In this document: positions 1 to 8,381 of the stretch, piece by piece
How the letters are laid out: each line of letters opens with the position of its first letter
Numbering within the stretch: position 1 is the stretch's first letter
DNA from: DATGPD01 sp031423015
GTDB taxonomy: Bacteria > Planctomycetota > UBA1135 > UBA2386
Assembly (NCBI GenBank): GCA_031423015.1
Contig: JANPER010000134.1
Span: 4,740-68,739 of the forward strand
Direction: 5' to 3'
DNA: 64,000 nucleotides
Made by a program: the position numbers and the translations under genes
The notes under the pieces: generated by a model
What the model was told of the DNA's origin: nothing
The model's database searches: none
The model's input: only the letters and a program-made list of their open reading frames with translations

Positions 1-1176
1 CTCATTGAGCAGCGTGGCGTCGACGCTCTGCGTGTCGAGGCTGTGCACCGCGAACCACAGGTGCTCGTGCTGCGGGCTCTCGTCGTCGTCGACCGAACTC
101 TCGAAGCCCAGCTTGACGGTGAAGGTCCACTCCTCGTGCGCCGCAAACCGCCGGTGCAGGTCGACGAACTTGGCGAGCTTCTCCTTCGCCAGCCGACTGG
201 CGCGCTCTGCCTCGCTGTCCGACACGTAGTAGATCGGGTTTCTCTCGAGCGTGGGGACGCACGACGACAGGCCAACGTAGCGCCGCCGCTTCACCCCCTG
301 CGCCGGCACGAACAGCACCCCGGCGGGGCCGACGTGGGTGTCGTCGCGGTCGGGCTGGGTGCCGAGGTGACCCTCGGGCAGCCGATCGATCGCGAACTCC
401 CAGGGGATCCAAACCAGCTCCAGGTTCTCGCCCACGATGAACACCTCGTCGGCTTCGGGGACACCCAGCTCCAAAAACTGAGCGCCCACCTGCGTCACGA
501 AGTCGACGATTACGTCGACCTGGTGCTCGGGCACCGCGAGCGCCTCCAACTCGACGCAGCCGGCGCGGCGCAGGCCATGCGTGTGCACCCAACACAGCTT
601 GCCCTCATCGTCGGACTCGGGATACACGGTGAGCACGCTGAACAAGGTCTCGAACGAGGGAGGCACTTCCGACTGGGCGGCATCGAGTGCCCAAGCGCCG
701 GCGTGCACCCGGTAGCTCGCCTCGTCGTAGATGGAGACCATCGACGGACAGACCGCGCACAGCAGCTTGATGACGATGTGGAAGTCTTCGGTCGCGCGGT
801 CGCCGAACGCGCCGCACACGCCGATGCGCCAGCGCGAGTCGATGCTCTCCTGGCGTTCGGCCTCGGTGAAGCCATCCCACTCCAGGTGGTCGTCGGCCAA
901 GGGCTCGGCCGGGGCGATGAAAACCCGCAGCCACCAGGGGTCGTCGGCGTCGTGCAGGCGAATGGCGACCTCGAACTCCCAATGCGCGTCGCGAGCGAAC
1001 TGGCGCTGCTCGGCGGACTGGACGTCATCGATGTGCAGGCCCGGGCAGGCGCGCATGCGGGCCTCGGCATCGGCCGCGGCGAGGTAGCCGGCACGGTTGG
1101 GCAGGTAGGCGAAGACCGGCCAGCCCTCAACGTTCTCGCCATCGAGCAGCTCGGCGTATTTGGGAGGCAGCTCCAT
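1..1176 (-). CDS. DUF4026/DUF2314-type protein, 3' end outside window
   Basis: The frame opens at ATG 1176 and is still open at base 1, so 392 codons are visible and the C-terminus is missing. The last 60 or so residues resemble a DUF2314 domain: an FVDLHRRF stretch, then EHLWFAVHSLD and DATLLNE, which match the EHLW...G.L.N pattern of that family. The upstream part (IPWEFAIDRLPEGH and several Trp-rich strands) resembles the DUF4026 region that often precedes DUF2314. No signal peptide or membrane segment is visible, so it is probably cytoplasmic. Biochemical function is unknown. The opposite strand also has a long open frame (43-1362), but its product is low-complexity and has no recognisable domain, so the minus-strand reading is preferred. 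Confidence 0.8.
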   Translation of the reverse strand, partial: MELPPKYAELLDGENVEGWPVFAYLPNRAGYLAAADAEARMRACPGLHIDDVQSAEQRQFARDAHWEFEVAIRLHDADDPWWLRVFIAPAEPLADDHLEWDGFTEAERQESIDSRWRIGVCGAFGDRATEDFHIVIKLLCAVCPSMVSIYDEASYRVHAGAWALDAAQSEVPPSFETLFSVLTVYPESDDEGKLCWVHTHGLRRAGCVELEALAVPEHQVDVIVDFVTQVGAQFLELGVPEADEVFIVGENLELVWIPWEFAIDRLPEGHLGTQPDRDDTHVGPAGVLFVPAQGVKRRRYVGLSSCVPTLERNPIYYVSDSEAERASRLAKEKLAKFVDLHRRFAAHEEWTFTVKLGFESSVDDDESPQHEHLWFAVHSLDTQSVDATLLNE

Positions 1177-1512
1177 CGGTTGGCGGGCACTGTAGCGCCT
1201 GCTGGGCCGGGTGACAGGGGACGCGCCAACCCAGTTGGCCGCGGGCACCGAGCAACCGATGGTTGCGCTTCGCGGCTCGCTTCCCGGTTCGCTTCCCGCC
1301 CGTGGCAAGCAGCCGGCAAGCGCGTCCGGGCTAGCCCTCCCGGGTCAACTGCTTGCACCTGAGAGGGCCGCGCCTACACTCCCGCGTCCTTGCGTCGCGC
1401 GCACGAAGCCTGGCATTCGCCGGGTTCGGCACAGCCTCCGGGATCTGCGCCGCCGGGCAAGGATCGCCGCGTGGTCGACCCGGCGCGTCATCAGCCAGTT
1501 CACGAGGACCGA
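1177..1512. other. Intergenic region between divergent DUF2314 gene and infA
   Basis: No convincing gene is seen. The stretch 1265-1305 contains several imperfect repeats of a CGCTTC-CGG type. No clear -35/-10 pair for infA could be picked out by eye. Confidence 0.4.
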
Positions 1513-1731
1513 GTGCCCAAAGAAGAAGCGATTGTCTTGGAAGGCAAGGTGATTGAGAACCTGCCCAACGCCATGTTTCGGGTCGAGACCGAGAACGGTC
1601 ACCAGATCCTGGCGCACGTGTCCGGCAAGATGCGCAAGTTCTACATCCGCATCCTGCCCGGCGACCGGGTGACGGTGGAAGTGTCGCCCTACGACCTCAC
1701 CCGCGGCCGCATCACCTACCGCGGCAAGTAG
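1513..1731 (+). CDS. infA: Translation initiation factor IF-1
   Basis: This is an S1/OB-fold protein of 72 residues, exactly the usual IF-1 length, when the GTG at 1513 is taken as start. IF-1 binds the 30S A site during initiation together with IF-2 and IF-3. Diagnostic motifs are EGKVIENLPNAMFRVE (residues 9-24), HVSGKMRKFYIRILPGD (42-58) and YDLTRGRITYR (64-70). An in-frame ATG at 1390 would add a low-complexity 41-residue extension unknown in IF-1, so GTG 1513 is chosen. A short GC-rich hairpin (about 1717-1741) spans the stop codon and may end transcription before the riboswitch-controlled operon that follows. Confidence 0.97.
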   Translation: MPKEEAIVLEGKVIENLPNAMFRVETENGHQILAHVSGKMRKFYIRILPGDRVTVEVSPYDLTRGRITYRGK

Positions 1732-1794
1732 CCGCGCGGTCGCCGCTCGCGCGCGTGCACGGCGTGCGCCGTTCGAAGCCGTGCGAGTTGCCCC

Positions 1795-1823
1795 TTGACG
1801 GTGCCCTGGGCGCTCGCTACTAG
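1795..1823 (+). promoter_or_regulatory. Sigma70-like promoter of the methionine operon
   Basis: A -35 element TTGACG (1795-1800) and a -10-like element TACTAG (1818-1823) are separated by exactly 17 bases. The predicted start point near 1830 is right where the riboswitch P1 strand begins, which supports the pairing of the two elements. Confidence 0.6.
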
Positions 1824-1827
1824 TTCC

Positions 1828-1930
1828 GTCGCCATCAAGAGCCCCGAAGCAATTCGGGCGGCAACCGAGCCACGCTGAGCGTGGACGCGGTGCCGAGCTT
1901 GCCTGATCCGTAGGGACAGGCAGCGATGGG
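1828..1930 (+). promoter_or_regulatory. SAM riboswitch, SAM-I/SAM-IV clan type
   Basis: P1 is CCATC (1832-1836) with GATGG (1925-1929), and GTCG/CGAC can extend it outward. It is followed by the ATCAAGAG strand typical of this clan. P2 is CCCGAA/TTCGGG capped by GCAA (1848-1851). Then come the conserved GGCAACC core (1860-1866), a P3 hairpin and the GGTGCC return strand (1889-1894). The P2 loop GCAA can pair with TTGC (1899-1902), in the place where this clan forms its pseudoknot. A strong P4 hairpin (TGCCTG/CAGGCA) follows. The downstream genes are methionine-branch enzymes, as expected for a switch that turns them off at high S-adenosylmethionine. The exact subclass was not tested with a covariance model. 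Confidence 0.75.
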
Positions 1931-1992
1931 GCCGACTCACGTCGGCAAACGCGCGTTGCACGTGCAGCGCGCCCCGCGCTGAGCGACTCACG

Positions 1993-2018
1993 ATGGCATG
2001 GACGTTAGGCCATGCCAT
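1993..2018 (+). promoter_or_regulatory. Hairpin that occludes the start codon of the first operon gene
   Basis: ATGGCATGG (1993-2001) and CCATGCCAT (2010-2018) are perfect reverse complements with an 8-base loop (ACGTTAGG). The start codon ATG 2012-2014 lies in the 3' arm, and the only purine-rich candidate ribosome site (TTAGG) is in the loop. Upstream hairpins GCCGAC/GTCGGC (1931-1946) and a GCGCG/CGCGC stem (about 1951-1973) sit between the riboswitch and this element. This suggests translational rather than termination control, since no U-tract follows any hairpin. Confidence 0.55.
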
Positions 2019-3295
2019 ATTCCTGGACCTCTCCCGCGCGCGCGCCGCAGTTTTCGACGCGCGCCATTCGCGCCGGCCGCGCCCCCGAAATCGATTCGGG
2101 CGCCCTCACGCCGTCGATCTGTCTGTCGACCACGTTCGCGCAGGCGGACATCGGTGTCCCAGGTGCCCACACCTACGCGCGCGCCAGCAATCCGACGGTC
2201 GCCACTTTGGAGGCCGCGCTCGGCGCGCTCGAGGACGCACCGCCGAGCGTGTGTTTCGCCACCGGGATGGCGGCGACCACCACGCTGATCCTGGCGACCG
2301 CAGCGGCAGGCGATGCAGTCTTGGTGAGCGAGGTCGTCTACGGCGGCACCGCTCGCTTGCTGGAACGCGTTCTCGCGCCGCTCGGCGTGCGCGCGACGTT
2401 CGTCGACACCAGCGACCTGCGGGCCGTGAGCGCGGCGCTGCGCAGCAAGCCGAAGTTGCTGTTCGTCGAGACGCCTGCCAACCCCACGCTGCGACTCACC
2501 GACGTGGCGGCTGTCGCCGACTTGGCGCGCGAAGCCGGCGTGCTGCTCGCGGTCGACAATACGTTCCTGACGCCGCTGCTCATGCGCCCGCTCGACCTCG
2601 GGGCCGACGTCGCGCTCTACTCGACCACCAAGTACATCGAGGGGCACAACGCCACCGTCGGCGGCGCGATCAGCGCGCGCGACCCGGCGCTGCTCGAACG
2701 CGTGCGCTTCCTGCGCAAGACGCTCGGCAACATCCAGGCGCCGTTCTCGGCGTGGCTGACTCTGCGCGGCCTCGACACCTTGGCGCTGCGGCTGCGCGCA
2801 CACAGTCGGCACGCGCAGCAGGTGGCGGAGTTCTTGGCGGCACACCCGGCGGTGGCACGCGTGCACTACCCCGGCTTGGCGAGCTTTCCGCAGGCCGAGT
2901 TGGCGCGCAGCCAGCATCGCGACGCCGAGACCGGCGAGGCGCTGCACAGCGGCGTCGTGTCGTTCGAGCTGCGCGCCGACCTGGTGCGCGGCGCTAGCGA
3001 CGGTGGGTTCGCTGCCGGCGTGCGTTTGGCGCGCGCGGTGCGCCTGGCCACGTTGGCCGAGAACTTGGGTTGCACGCAGACGCTGCTCACGCACCCGGCG
3101 TCGATGACGCACGCCGATGTGCCGCAGGCGCGGCGGCACGCGACCGGCATCAGCGATGGGTTGATCCGGCTGTCGATCGGGCTCGAACACCCGCGCGACG
3201 TGATCGATGATCTGGCGCAGGCTCTTGCGCAGGTGGCGGTTGGCGACGAAGTCGAAACGACGGCCGGGATCGGCGAGGCGGTGGCCCGTGACTGA
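2012..3295 (+). CDS. Cys/Met-metabolism PLP enzyme (cystathionine gamma-synthase or O-acylhomoserine sulfhydrylase)
   Basis: This 427-residue protein belongs to the trans-sulfuration PLP family (fold type I). Visible are the substrate/PLP-binding TYARASNPT (54-62), the FATGMAA segment (82-88), VDNTF with the pyridine-nitrogen Asp182, and the STTKY motif with the PLP lysine K207. The SRGxxT-type C-terminal carboxylate site is represented by DGLIRLSIGLEH. It most likely makes cystathionine, or homocysteine directly, from an activated homoserine in the cytoplasm. The family cannot be split by substrate from motifs alone. It is the first gene behind the SAM riboswitch. Its TGA (3293-3295) overlaps the next gene's GTG start by 8 bases, indicating co-translation. 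Confidence 0.88.
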   Translation: MPYSWTSPARAPQFSTRAIRAGRAPEIDSGALTPSICLSTTFAQADIGVPGAHTYARASNPTVATLEAALGALEDAPPSVCFATGMAATTTLILATAAAGDAVLVSEVVYGGTARLLERVLAPLGVRATFVDTSDLRAVSAALRSKPKLLFVETPANPTLRLTDVAAVADLAREAGVLLAVDNTFLTPLLMRPLDLGADVALYSTTKYIEGHNATVGGAISARDPALLERVRFLRKTLGNIQAPFSAWLTLRGLDTLALRLRAHSRHAQQVAEFLAAHPAVARVHYPGLASFPQAELARSQHRDAETGEALHSGVVSFELRADLVRGASDGGFAAGVRLARAVRLATLAENLGCTQTLLTHPASMTHADVPQARRHATGISDGLIRLSIGLEHPRDVIDDLAQALAQVAVGDEVETTAGIGEAVARD

Positions 3296-5054
3296 TCCTT
3301 CTCGTACGCCGACTACGCCGATCGTGGTCGTGAAGTTCGGCAGCTCGGTGCTGCGCAGCGACGCGGACCTGCCCGCGGTGGTGCACGCCATCTATGGCCA
3401 CCTGCGCCGAGGTCGGCGCGTGCTCGCCGTGGTGTCGGCGCTCGGCGATACCACGGACCGCCTGCTGGCGCAGGCGCGCGCGCTCGGCGCCAGCAACGAT
3501 CACGCCGTCGCCGCGTTGCTGGCAACCGGCGAAGCGCAGAGCGTGGCGCTGCTGGCGCTGGCCCTGGCGCGCGCTGGCTTGCCCGCGCACTTTGCCGACG
3601 CGCGCGCGATCGGCCTGCGCACGCGGGGCGCGGTGCTCGACGCCGAGCCGATCCGCGTCGACGTCGCGTTCTTGCGCCGCTGTCTCGCTGAGCGCCCAGT
3701 CTTGGTGGTGCCCGGCTTTGTGGGGGTCGACGCCGATGACCGCGCCACGCTGCTCGGTCGCGGCGGCTCCGACCTCAGCGCCGTGTTCCTCGCAGTGGCG
3801 CTTGCGGCGCGGGCCGGTGTGTTGTGCAAGGACGTCGACGGCGTGTACGACCGCGATCCGGCGGTGGCTTCGGGCGCGCGCCGCTTCGCGTTCGCCAGCC
3901 ACGTCGACGCTCTCGCCCACGGGGGTCGCTTGGTGCAGAGCAAGGCGATCGACGCGGCGCGCGCCGCCGGCATCGAGCTGCGCGTCGCCGGGCTGCACGG
4001 CGATGGTGGCACCCGCATCGGCGCCGGCGCCAGCGTCTTTGCCGTGGCGTCGCCGCCGCGCCCGCCGCTGCGCGTGGGTCTGATCGGTCTGGGCCACGTC
4101 GGCGCCGGCGTGCACGCGCGCCTCAGCGGGCTGGCGGCGCAGTTCACGCTCGTGGGTGCGGCGGTGCGCGATTGCAAGAAAGCGCGCGCGCCGTCGCTGC
4201 TGACCCTTGATCTGACCGACGACGGGGCGACGCTCGCGCCGCGCTGCGACGTCTTGGTCGATGTGTCTGGCGACGTCGAACACGTGGCGCCGGTGTTGGC
4301 GACTGCGCTCGCGCGCGGCGTGCATGTGGTCTCGGCCAACAAGGCGCTGCTCGCGCGTCACCTGCCGGCGCTGCGCGGCGCGGCGCGGCACGGCCATGCG
4401 CGCCTCCTGTTCTCGGCGGCGGTCGGTGGCGCGGTGCCGATGCTGGCGTTGGTGGCGCGCGTGCGCGCCCTCGGCATCGCGCGCGTCGACGCCATCTTGA
4501 ACACCACGACCAATTTCGTGCTCGCCGAGATGGCGCGGGGTCGTGGACTCACCGCGGCGCTCGAAGGGGCACGCGCGGCCGGGTTTGCCGAGCCGGACGC
4601 GACGCGCGATCTCGACGGCCGCGACGCGGCCGACAAGCTGGTGCTGCTGGCGGACGCGGCGTTTGGCGTGGCGCTGCCAACCGATGCCGTCGCGCGCGTC
4701 GACGTGCGCGACCTCGATCCGGCGCGCGCGCGAGTATCCGCGTCGGCGCAGCGCGAGTTGCGCGTGGTCGCGTCGCTCACCCACGACGCGAACGGCGTGG
4801 TGCCGTCGCTGGCGTGGCGCGAGCTCAACGCCGGCGATCCTCTGTTTGGCACGCCGAGCGATCACAACCGCATCGTCGTCTTCACCGAGGACGGCGGTGT
4901 GCACGTCGCGCACGGTGGCGGCGGCGGCTGCTGGCCGACCACCGAGGCGATCGTCGGCGACTTGCTCGCGCTTTGGCGCGAGGGCAATCGCGAAGTGCAG
5001 CCTAGCCTGACCGTCGACGCAGACGTGGCGACGCCATCGGAGGTCTCGGCATGA
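3288..5054 (+). CDS. Bifunctional aspartokinase-homoserine dehydrogenase, compact form without ACT domains
   Basis: This is a 588-residue fusion read from GTG 3288, which overlaps the preceding stop. The N-terminal amino-acid kinase (about 12-255) shows VKFGSS (15-20), GRGGSDLSA (158-166) and KDVDGVYDRDPAV (181-193), the aspartokinase signatures. Homoserine dehydrogenase follows directly at 261: Rossmann GLIGLGHVGAG (264-274), SANKALL (349-355), NTTTNF (405-410) and DLDGRDAADK with the catalytic lysine K450. E. coli ThrA is about 820 residues and has ACT domains between the halves. Here there is no room for them, so feedback inhibition by threonine or lysine is probably absent and control may fall to the riboswitch (inference). 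It supplies homoserine to the flanking trans-sulfuration enzymes. Confidence 0.9.
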   Translation: MTDPSRTPTTPIVVVKFGSSVLRSDADLPAVVHAIYGHLRRGRRVLAVVSALGDTTDRLLAQARALGASNDHAVAALLATGEAQSVALLALALARAGLPAHFADARAIGLRTRGAVLDAEPIRVDVAFLRRCLAERPVLVVPGFVGVDADDRATLLGRGGSDLSAVFLAVALAARAGVLCKDVDGVYDRDPAVASGARRFAFASHVDALAHGGRLVQSKAIDAARAAGIELRVAGLHGDGGTRIGAGASVFAVASPPRPPLRVGLIGLGHVGAGVHARLSGLAAQFTLVGAAVRDCKKARAPSLLTLDLTDDGATLAPRCDVLVDVSGDVEHVAPVLATALARGVHVVSANKALLARHLPALRGAARHGHARLLFSAAVGGAVPMLALVARVRALGIARVDAILNTTTNFVLAEMARGRGLTAALEGARAAGFAEPDATRDLDGRDAADKLVLLADAAFGVALPTDAVARVDVRDLDPARARVSASAQRELRVVASLTHDANGVVPSLAWRELNAGDPLFGTPSDHNRIVVFTEDGGVHVAHGGGGGCWPTTEAIVGDLLALWREGNREVQPSLTVDADVATPSEVSA

Positions 5055-6193
5055 AACCCGACACTCAACTGGTGCACTTCGTGCCCTGCCCTGGCGACCC
5101 GTTCCACGCCAGCGCGACGCCGATCTATCAGACGGCGACCTTCGCCCTCGACCAGCAAACGCTCACTGCGCCGTTCGACTACGCCCGCAGCGGCAACCCG
5201 ACGCGCGCGGTGCTCGAACGCCAGATCGCCGTGCTCGAGGGGGGCGCGCGCGGGTTTGCCTTCGCCTCTGGCCTGGCGGCGTTGACCGCCGTGCTGCGCC
5301 TGCTCGAGGTCGGCGACGAAGTGCTCGCCGACAACGATCTCTACGGCGGCACCTACCGCTTGCTGAGCACGCTCATGCCGCGGCACGGCGTGCACGCGCG
5401 CTACGTCGACGCGTGCGATCTCGACGCGGTGGCGCGCGCGTTCACCGCGCGCACGCGCCTGCTGCTGGTCGAGTCGCTCAGCAATCCGCACCTGCGCGCC
5501 GCCGACATTGCCGCGTTGGCGCGCCTGGCGCACGCGCGCGGCGCCTTGCTGTGCGTCGACAACTCGGCGCGCACGCCGCTTTTGTGCCAGCCGCTGGCGC
5601 ACGGCGCCGACCTCGTCGTGCACTCGGCGACGAAGTACCTCTCGGGCCACGGCGACGTGACCGCGGGCCTCGCCGTGACCCGCGACCCCGCGCTCGGCGA
5701 ACGTCTCTACGCGGTGCAGAACGGCGAGGGCGCCGTGCTCGCGCCGTTCGAGACCTTCCTGCTTTTGCGCGGCATGAAGACTCTGGCGGTGCGGCTGCGG
5801 CAGCAGCAAGCGAACGCGCGCGTGGTGGCGAGCTGGCTGGCGACGCAACCGAGCGTCACGCATGTGTACTACCCGCGCGACGCGGCCGGTGCGCTGGCAC
5901 GCGACGGCGGTGCGGTGATCTCGTTCACCACCGGCGATTGTGCCGCGTCGCGCCGCTGCATCGCCGCGCTGCGCCTGTTCTCCCCGTGCGTGAGCTTCGG
6001 CTCGGTGCAGTCGTCGGTATGTCTGCCGTGCGAGATGTCGCACAAGAGCATCCCTGCCGACGTGCGCGCGCAGCGCGGCTTTGCCGAAGACCTGGTGCGG
6101 CTGTCGATCGGCATCGAAGACGTCGACGACCTCGTCGCCGACCTGGCGCAAGCGCTCGTCGGGAGCGTTGCCGAGGCGCTGCCGGCCGGCTGA
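5051..6193 (+). CDS. Cys/Met-metabolism PLP enzyme (cystathionine beta-lyase or gamma-synthase type)
   Basis: This 380-residue protein is a second trans-sulfuration family member, and its ATG overlaps the previous stop (ATGA). Motifs are YARSGNPT (44-51), FASGLAAL (71-78), VDNSARTPL with Asp170, and HSATKYLSGHGDVTAG with the PLP lysine K195. The C-terminal DLVRLSIGIED carries the carboxylate-binding arginine. With the first operon gene it can complete cysteine-to-homocysteine trans-sulfuration, so one partner is probably the synthase and the other the beta-lyase. Which is which is not certain. A strong hairpin follows 4 bases after the stop codon and ends the operon. Confidence 0.88.
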   Translation: MKPDTQLVHFVPCPGDPFHASATPIYQTATFALDQQTLTAPFDYARSGNPTRAVLERQIAVLEGGARGFAFASGLAALTAVLRLLEVGDEVLADNDLYGGTYRLLSTLMPRHGVHARYVDACDLDAVARAFTARTRLLLVESLSNPHLRAADIAALARLAHARGALLCVDNSARTPLLCQPLAHGADLVVHSATKYLSGHGDVTAGLAVTRDPALGERLYAVQNGEGAVLAPFETFLLLRGMKTLAVRLRQQQANARVVASWLATQPSVTHVYYPRDAAGALARDGGAVISFTTGDCAASRRCIAALRLFSPCVSFGSVQSSVCLPCEMSHKSIPADVRAQRGFAEDLVRLSIGIEDVDDLVADLAQALVGSVAEALPAG

Positions 6194-6197
6194 GCGG

Positions 6198-6222
6198 GGG
6201 CCAGGCACGCAAGGCCTGGCCC
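6198..6222. terminator. Hairpin between convergent genes, probable terminator
   Basis: GGGCCAGGC (6198-6206) pairs perfectly with GCCTGGCCC (6214-6222) around a 7-base loop. It lies just after the methionine operon and before the convergent subtilase stop. There is no U-tract, as is common in GC-rich genomes. Confidence 0.5.
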
Positions 6223-6248
6223 GACAAACGCCCATCCGGCGGCCCGCC

Positions 6249-8291
6249 CTACCGCACGCCGCGCAACTCGATGTCGTCGAAGTACGCGTAGTCGCTCGTC
6301 GCGTTCATGTTCGCGTCGAACTCGATCCAGAACGTGCTCGACACGCTGCCGAGTGCGATCTCGTGGCGGCGGTACACGTTGTCGTCTTCGCCGTTCACGA
6401 AGGTGCGCACGGTGGTGAAGTTCACGCCGTCGGTGCTCACGCGCACCGCGGCGGTGTCGCTGCTCTCGAAGGCGCGGATGCGCGCCCAGAACACCAGCTT
6501 GGCGTTGGTGACGCCGGCGAGGTTCGCCTGCCGCCGCAACAACCCGGTGCTGCTGCGCAGCCGGACGTGAACCACGCCGCTGGCGGGGCCGTCGGTGCGG
6601 ATGCTGTTGTCGCCCGACGCGGTCCACGCGCCCGTCCAGCCGGTGCCGCCCGAGTAGTTGGCCGACTCCCAGCCGTCGTACGCGATCTGCTGTTCGACGC
6701 CGCCGGCGGTCACCGTGATGTAGCCGACCTTGGTCTCGAGGTGCGTGCCGAATGCGTTGCTGGCGGTGAGCGCCACGGTGAAGGTGCCGGCGGTCATGTA
6801 CGTGTGGCTCGGGTGCTGGGCGCTGGCGACGCCACCATCGCCGAAGGTCCACCCCCAAGTCGTGGGCGCGTTCGACGACAGGTCGGTGAAGGCCACCAGC
6901 AACGGCGCCGTCCCCGACAGCGGCGTGCCCGAGAACTGGGCCACGGGTGCCGCGCCGCCGCCGGTCTGCTGCATCGCGATGAGCACGTTGATGCGGCCGT
7001 ACCCGAACGTGTTGTCGACCCCGGTCGTACCGAGGTCGTTCGTCGAACCCTTGAGGATCGCTTCCACCTGGTTCGGCGTGAGCGCGGGGTTGGCCGACCA
7101 GATCAAGCCGCACAGGCCGGCCGTGAGCGGGCAGGCGAAGCTCGTGCCGTTCACCGCGGCGTAGCTCGTCGCACTGGACGAGTTGGTCGTGAACACGCCG
7201 ACGCCGGGCGCCACGAGATCGACGAAGGTGCCAAACGCGGAGAACGACGCCTTGAGGTCGTTCTGGTCGGTGGCACCGACCACGATCAGGTCGTCGGCGT
7301 CGCGACCGCCCAGGGTCAGGTTGCGGTTGTCGTTGCCCGCCGCCCAGATCAGCAGCCCGCCGATCGACTTGATGTAGGTCGCCGTGGTGAGGTTGGAGCT
7401 GCTGTCAGGGCCGCTGTAGCTGACGCTCGCCACCTTGTCGCCGTTCTCGATGGAGGTGCGCGCCGCGTGCTGCAGCGTGCTCAACGCCGCGCTGCCGGTC
7501 GACACGTTCGACACGCGCATCATGCGATGGCTGAGGTTCCAACCGACGCCGGCGACGCCCTTGGCGTTGTTGCCGTTGGCCGCGGCACAACCGGTGGTTT
7601 GTGTGCCGTGCGGGTGCACCGGCCCGATGCTGCCGCCCGCCGACTCCCAGCGTAGGTCGACGGCGTTGTAGGCCTCGCGCCGGTTGAGCTGCAGGTCTTC
7701 GTGCGTGGTGAGCACGCCGGTGTCGCAGATGCCGATGCCCACCGACGGGTTGCCGGTGTGCAGATCCCAACCCGCGCACGACTGCATGCGCGTGGCCTGG
7801 TGGTGCCACTGCTGCGCGAACAGCGTGTCGTTGGGGCAGCTGATGGGATACAGGGTCCAGTCGGGCTCGACGTAGTCGAAGGCCCACGTGCGCATGAGCC
7901 GGCCGGCGACGGCGTTCTCGGTCCCTTGCGGGACCACGAACAAGAACTCGTCGGTCGCCGCGACGCGCGCCGTCACCTCGAAGTTGCTCAGCTCGCGCAG
8001 CGCGACGGTCAAGAGCGCATCGGCTTGCGCGCCGAGGCCCGCCGCCACGAGAGTCGCGCGCTGCTGGGGCCGCGCGATCATTCGCCCGGAGAACTCACGT
8101 TCGCCCGGCACCGCCACGTGCTGCCGCTGCGCGGCAAGCTCCATGGCGCGCAACAACCGCTGCGGCTCGGTAGCGCTGGCGCCAGCGTCAGGGGTGGTAG
8201 GGGACGCTTGTGCGAAGCCGGCATCGCATGCGAGCGAGCTGACGACGAGGACGAGCGCGAGAGGAAAACGAGACGAGGCAGGATGAGTCAC
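6249..8291 (-). CDS. Secreted subtilisin-family serine protease with PKD domain
   Basis: This 680-residue protein starts at GTG 8291 with an export signal (hydrophobic LALVLVVSSLACDAG near 11-25). The peptidase S8 triad is complete: Asp190 in GICDTG, His228 in HPHGTQ, Ser384 in NGTSFACP, with the oxyanion Asn320 in AAGND. A prodomain-like region (about 45-150) comes before it. A PKD domain follows (about 447-530, WTFGDGG...HTY), and the C-terminal 150 residues look like a carbohydrate-binding or concanavalin-like beta sandwich ending in YFDDIELRG. It is probably an extracellular or surface protease that binds polymers. It converges with the methionine operon and has no obvious functional partner nearby. 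Confidence 0.93.
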   Translation of the reverse strand: MTHPASSRFPLALVLVVSSLACDAGFAQASPTTPDAGASATEPQRLLRAMELAAQRQHVAVPGEREFSGRMIARPQQRATLVAAGLGAQADALLTVALRELSNFEVTARVAATDEFLFVVPQGTENAVAGRLMRTWAFDYVEPDWTLYPISCPNDTLFAQQWHHQATRMQSCAGWDLHTGNPSVGIGICDTGVLTTHEDLQLNRREAYNAVDLRWESAGGSIGPVHPHGTQTTGCAAANGNNAKGVAGVGWNLSHRMMRVSNVSTGSAALSTLQHAARTSIENGDKVASVSYSGPDSSSNLTTATYIKSIGGLLIWAAGNDNRNLTLGGRDADDLIVVGATDQNDLKASFSAFGTFVDLVAPGVGVFTTNSSSATSYAAVNGTSFACPLTAGLCGLIWSANPALTPNQVEAILKGSTNDLGTTGVDNTFGYGRINVLIAMQQTGGGAAPVAQFSGTPLSGTAPLLVAFTDLSSNAPTTWGWTFGDGGVASAQHPSHTYMTAGTFTVALTASNAFGTHLETKVGYITVTAGGVEQQIAYDGWESANYSGGTGWTGAWTASGDNSIRTDGPASGVVHVRLRSSTGLLRRQANLAGVTNAKLVFWARIRAFESSDTAAVRVSTDGVNFTTVRTFVNGEDDNVYRRHEIALGSVSSTFWIEFDANMNATSDYAYFDDIELRGVR

Positions 8292-8381
8292 GCAGAACCT
8301 CCGAGGCGCAGATGCTAGTCATGAGTGCACTCAGCGCCCATCCCCTTGCCTGATTGCGGTGACACGTCATCGCGCGCCGCG

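Noticed and set aside
43..1362. 439-codon plus-strand frame at the left edge
   Set aside because: Antisense to a minus-strand frame with a recognisable DUF2314 end. The product has no recognisable domain.
3150..7113. Long minus-strand frames over the methionine operon
   Set aside because: Arg/His-rich, low-complexity products with no domain, caused by GC bias at third codon positions. The plus-strand enzymes have complete active sites.
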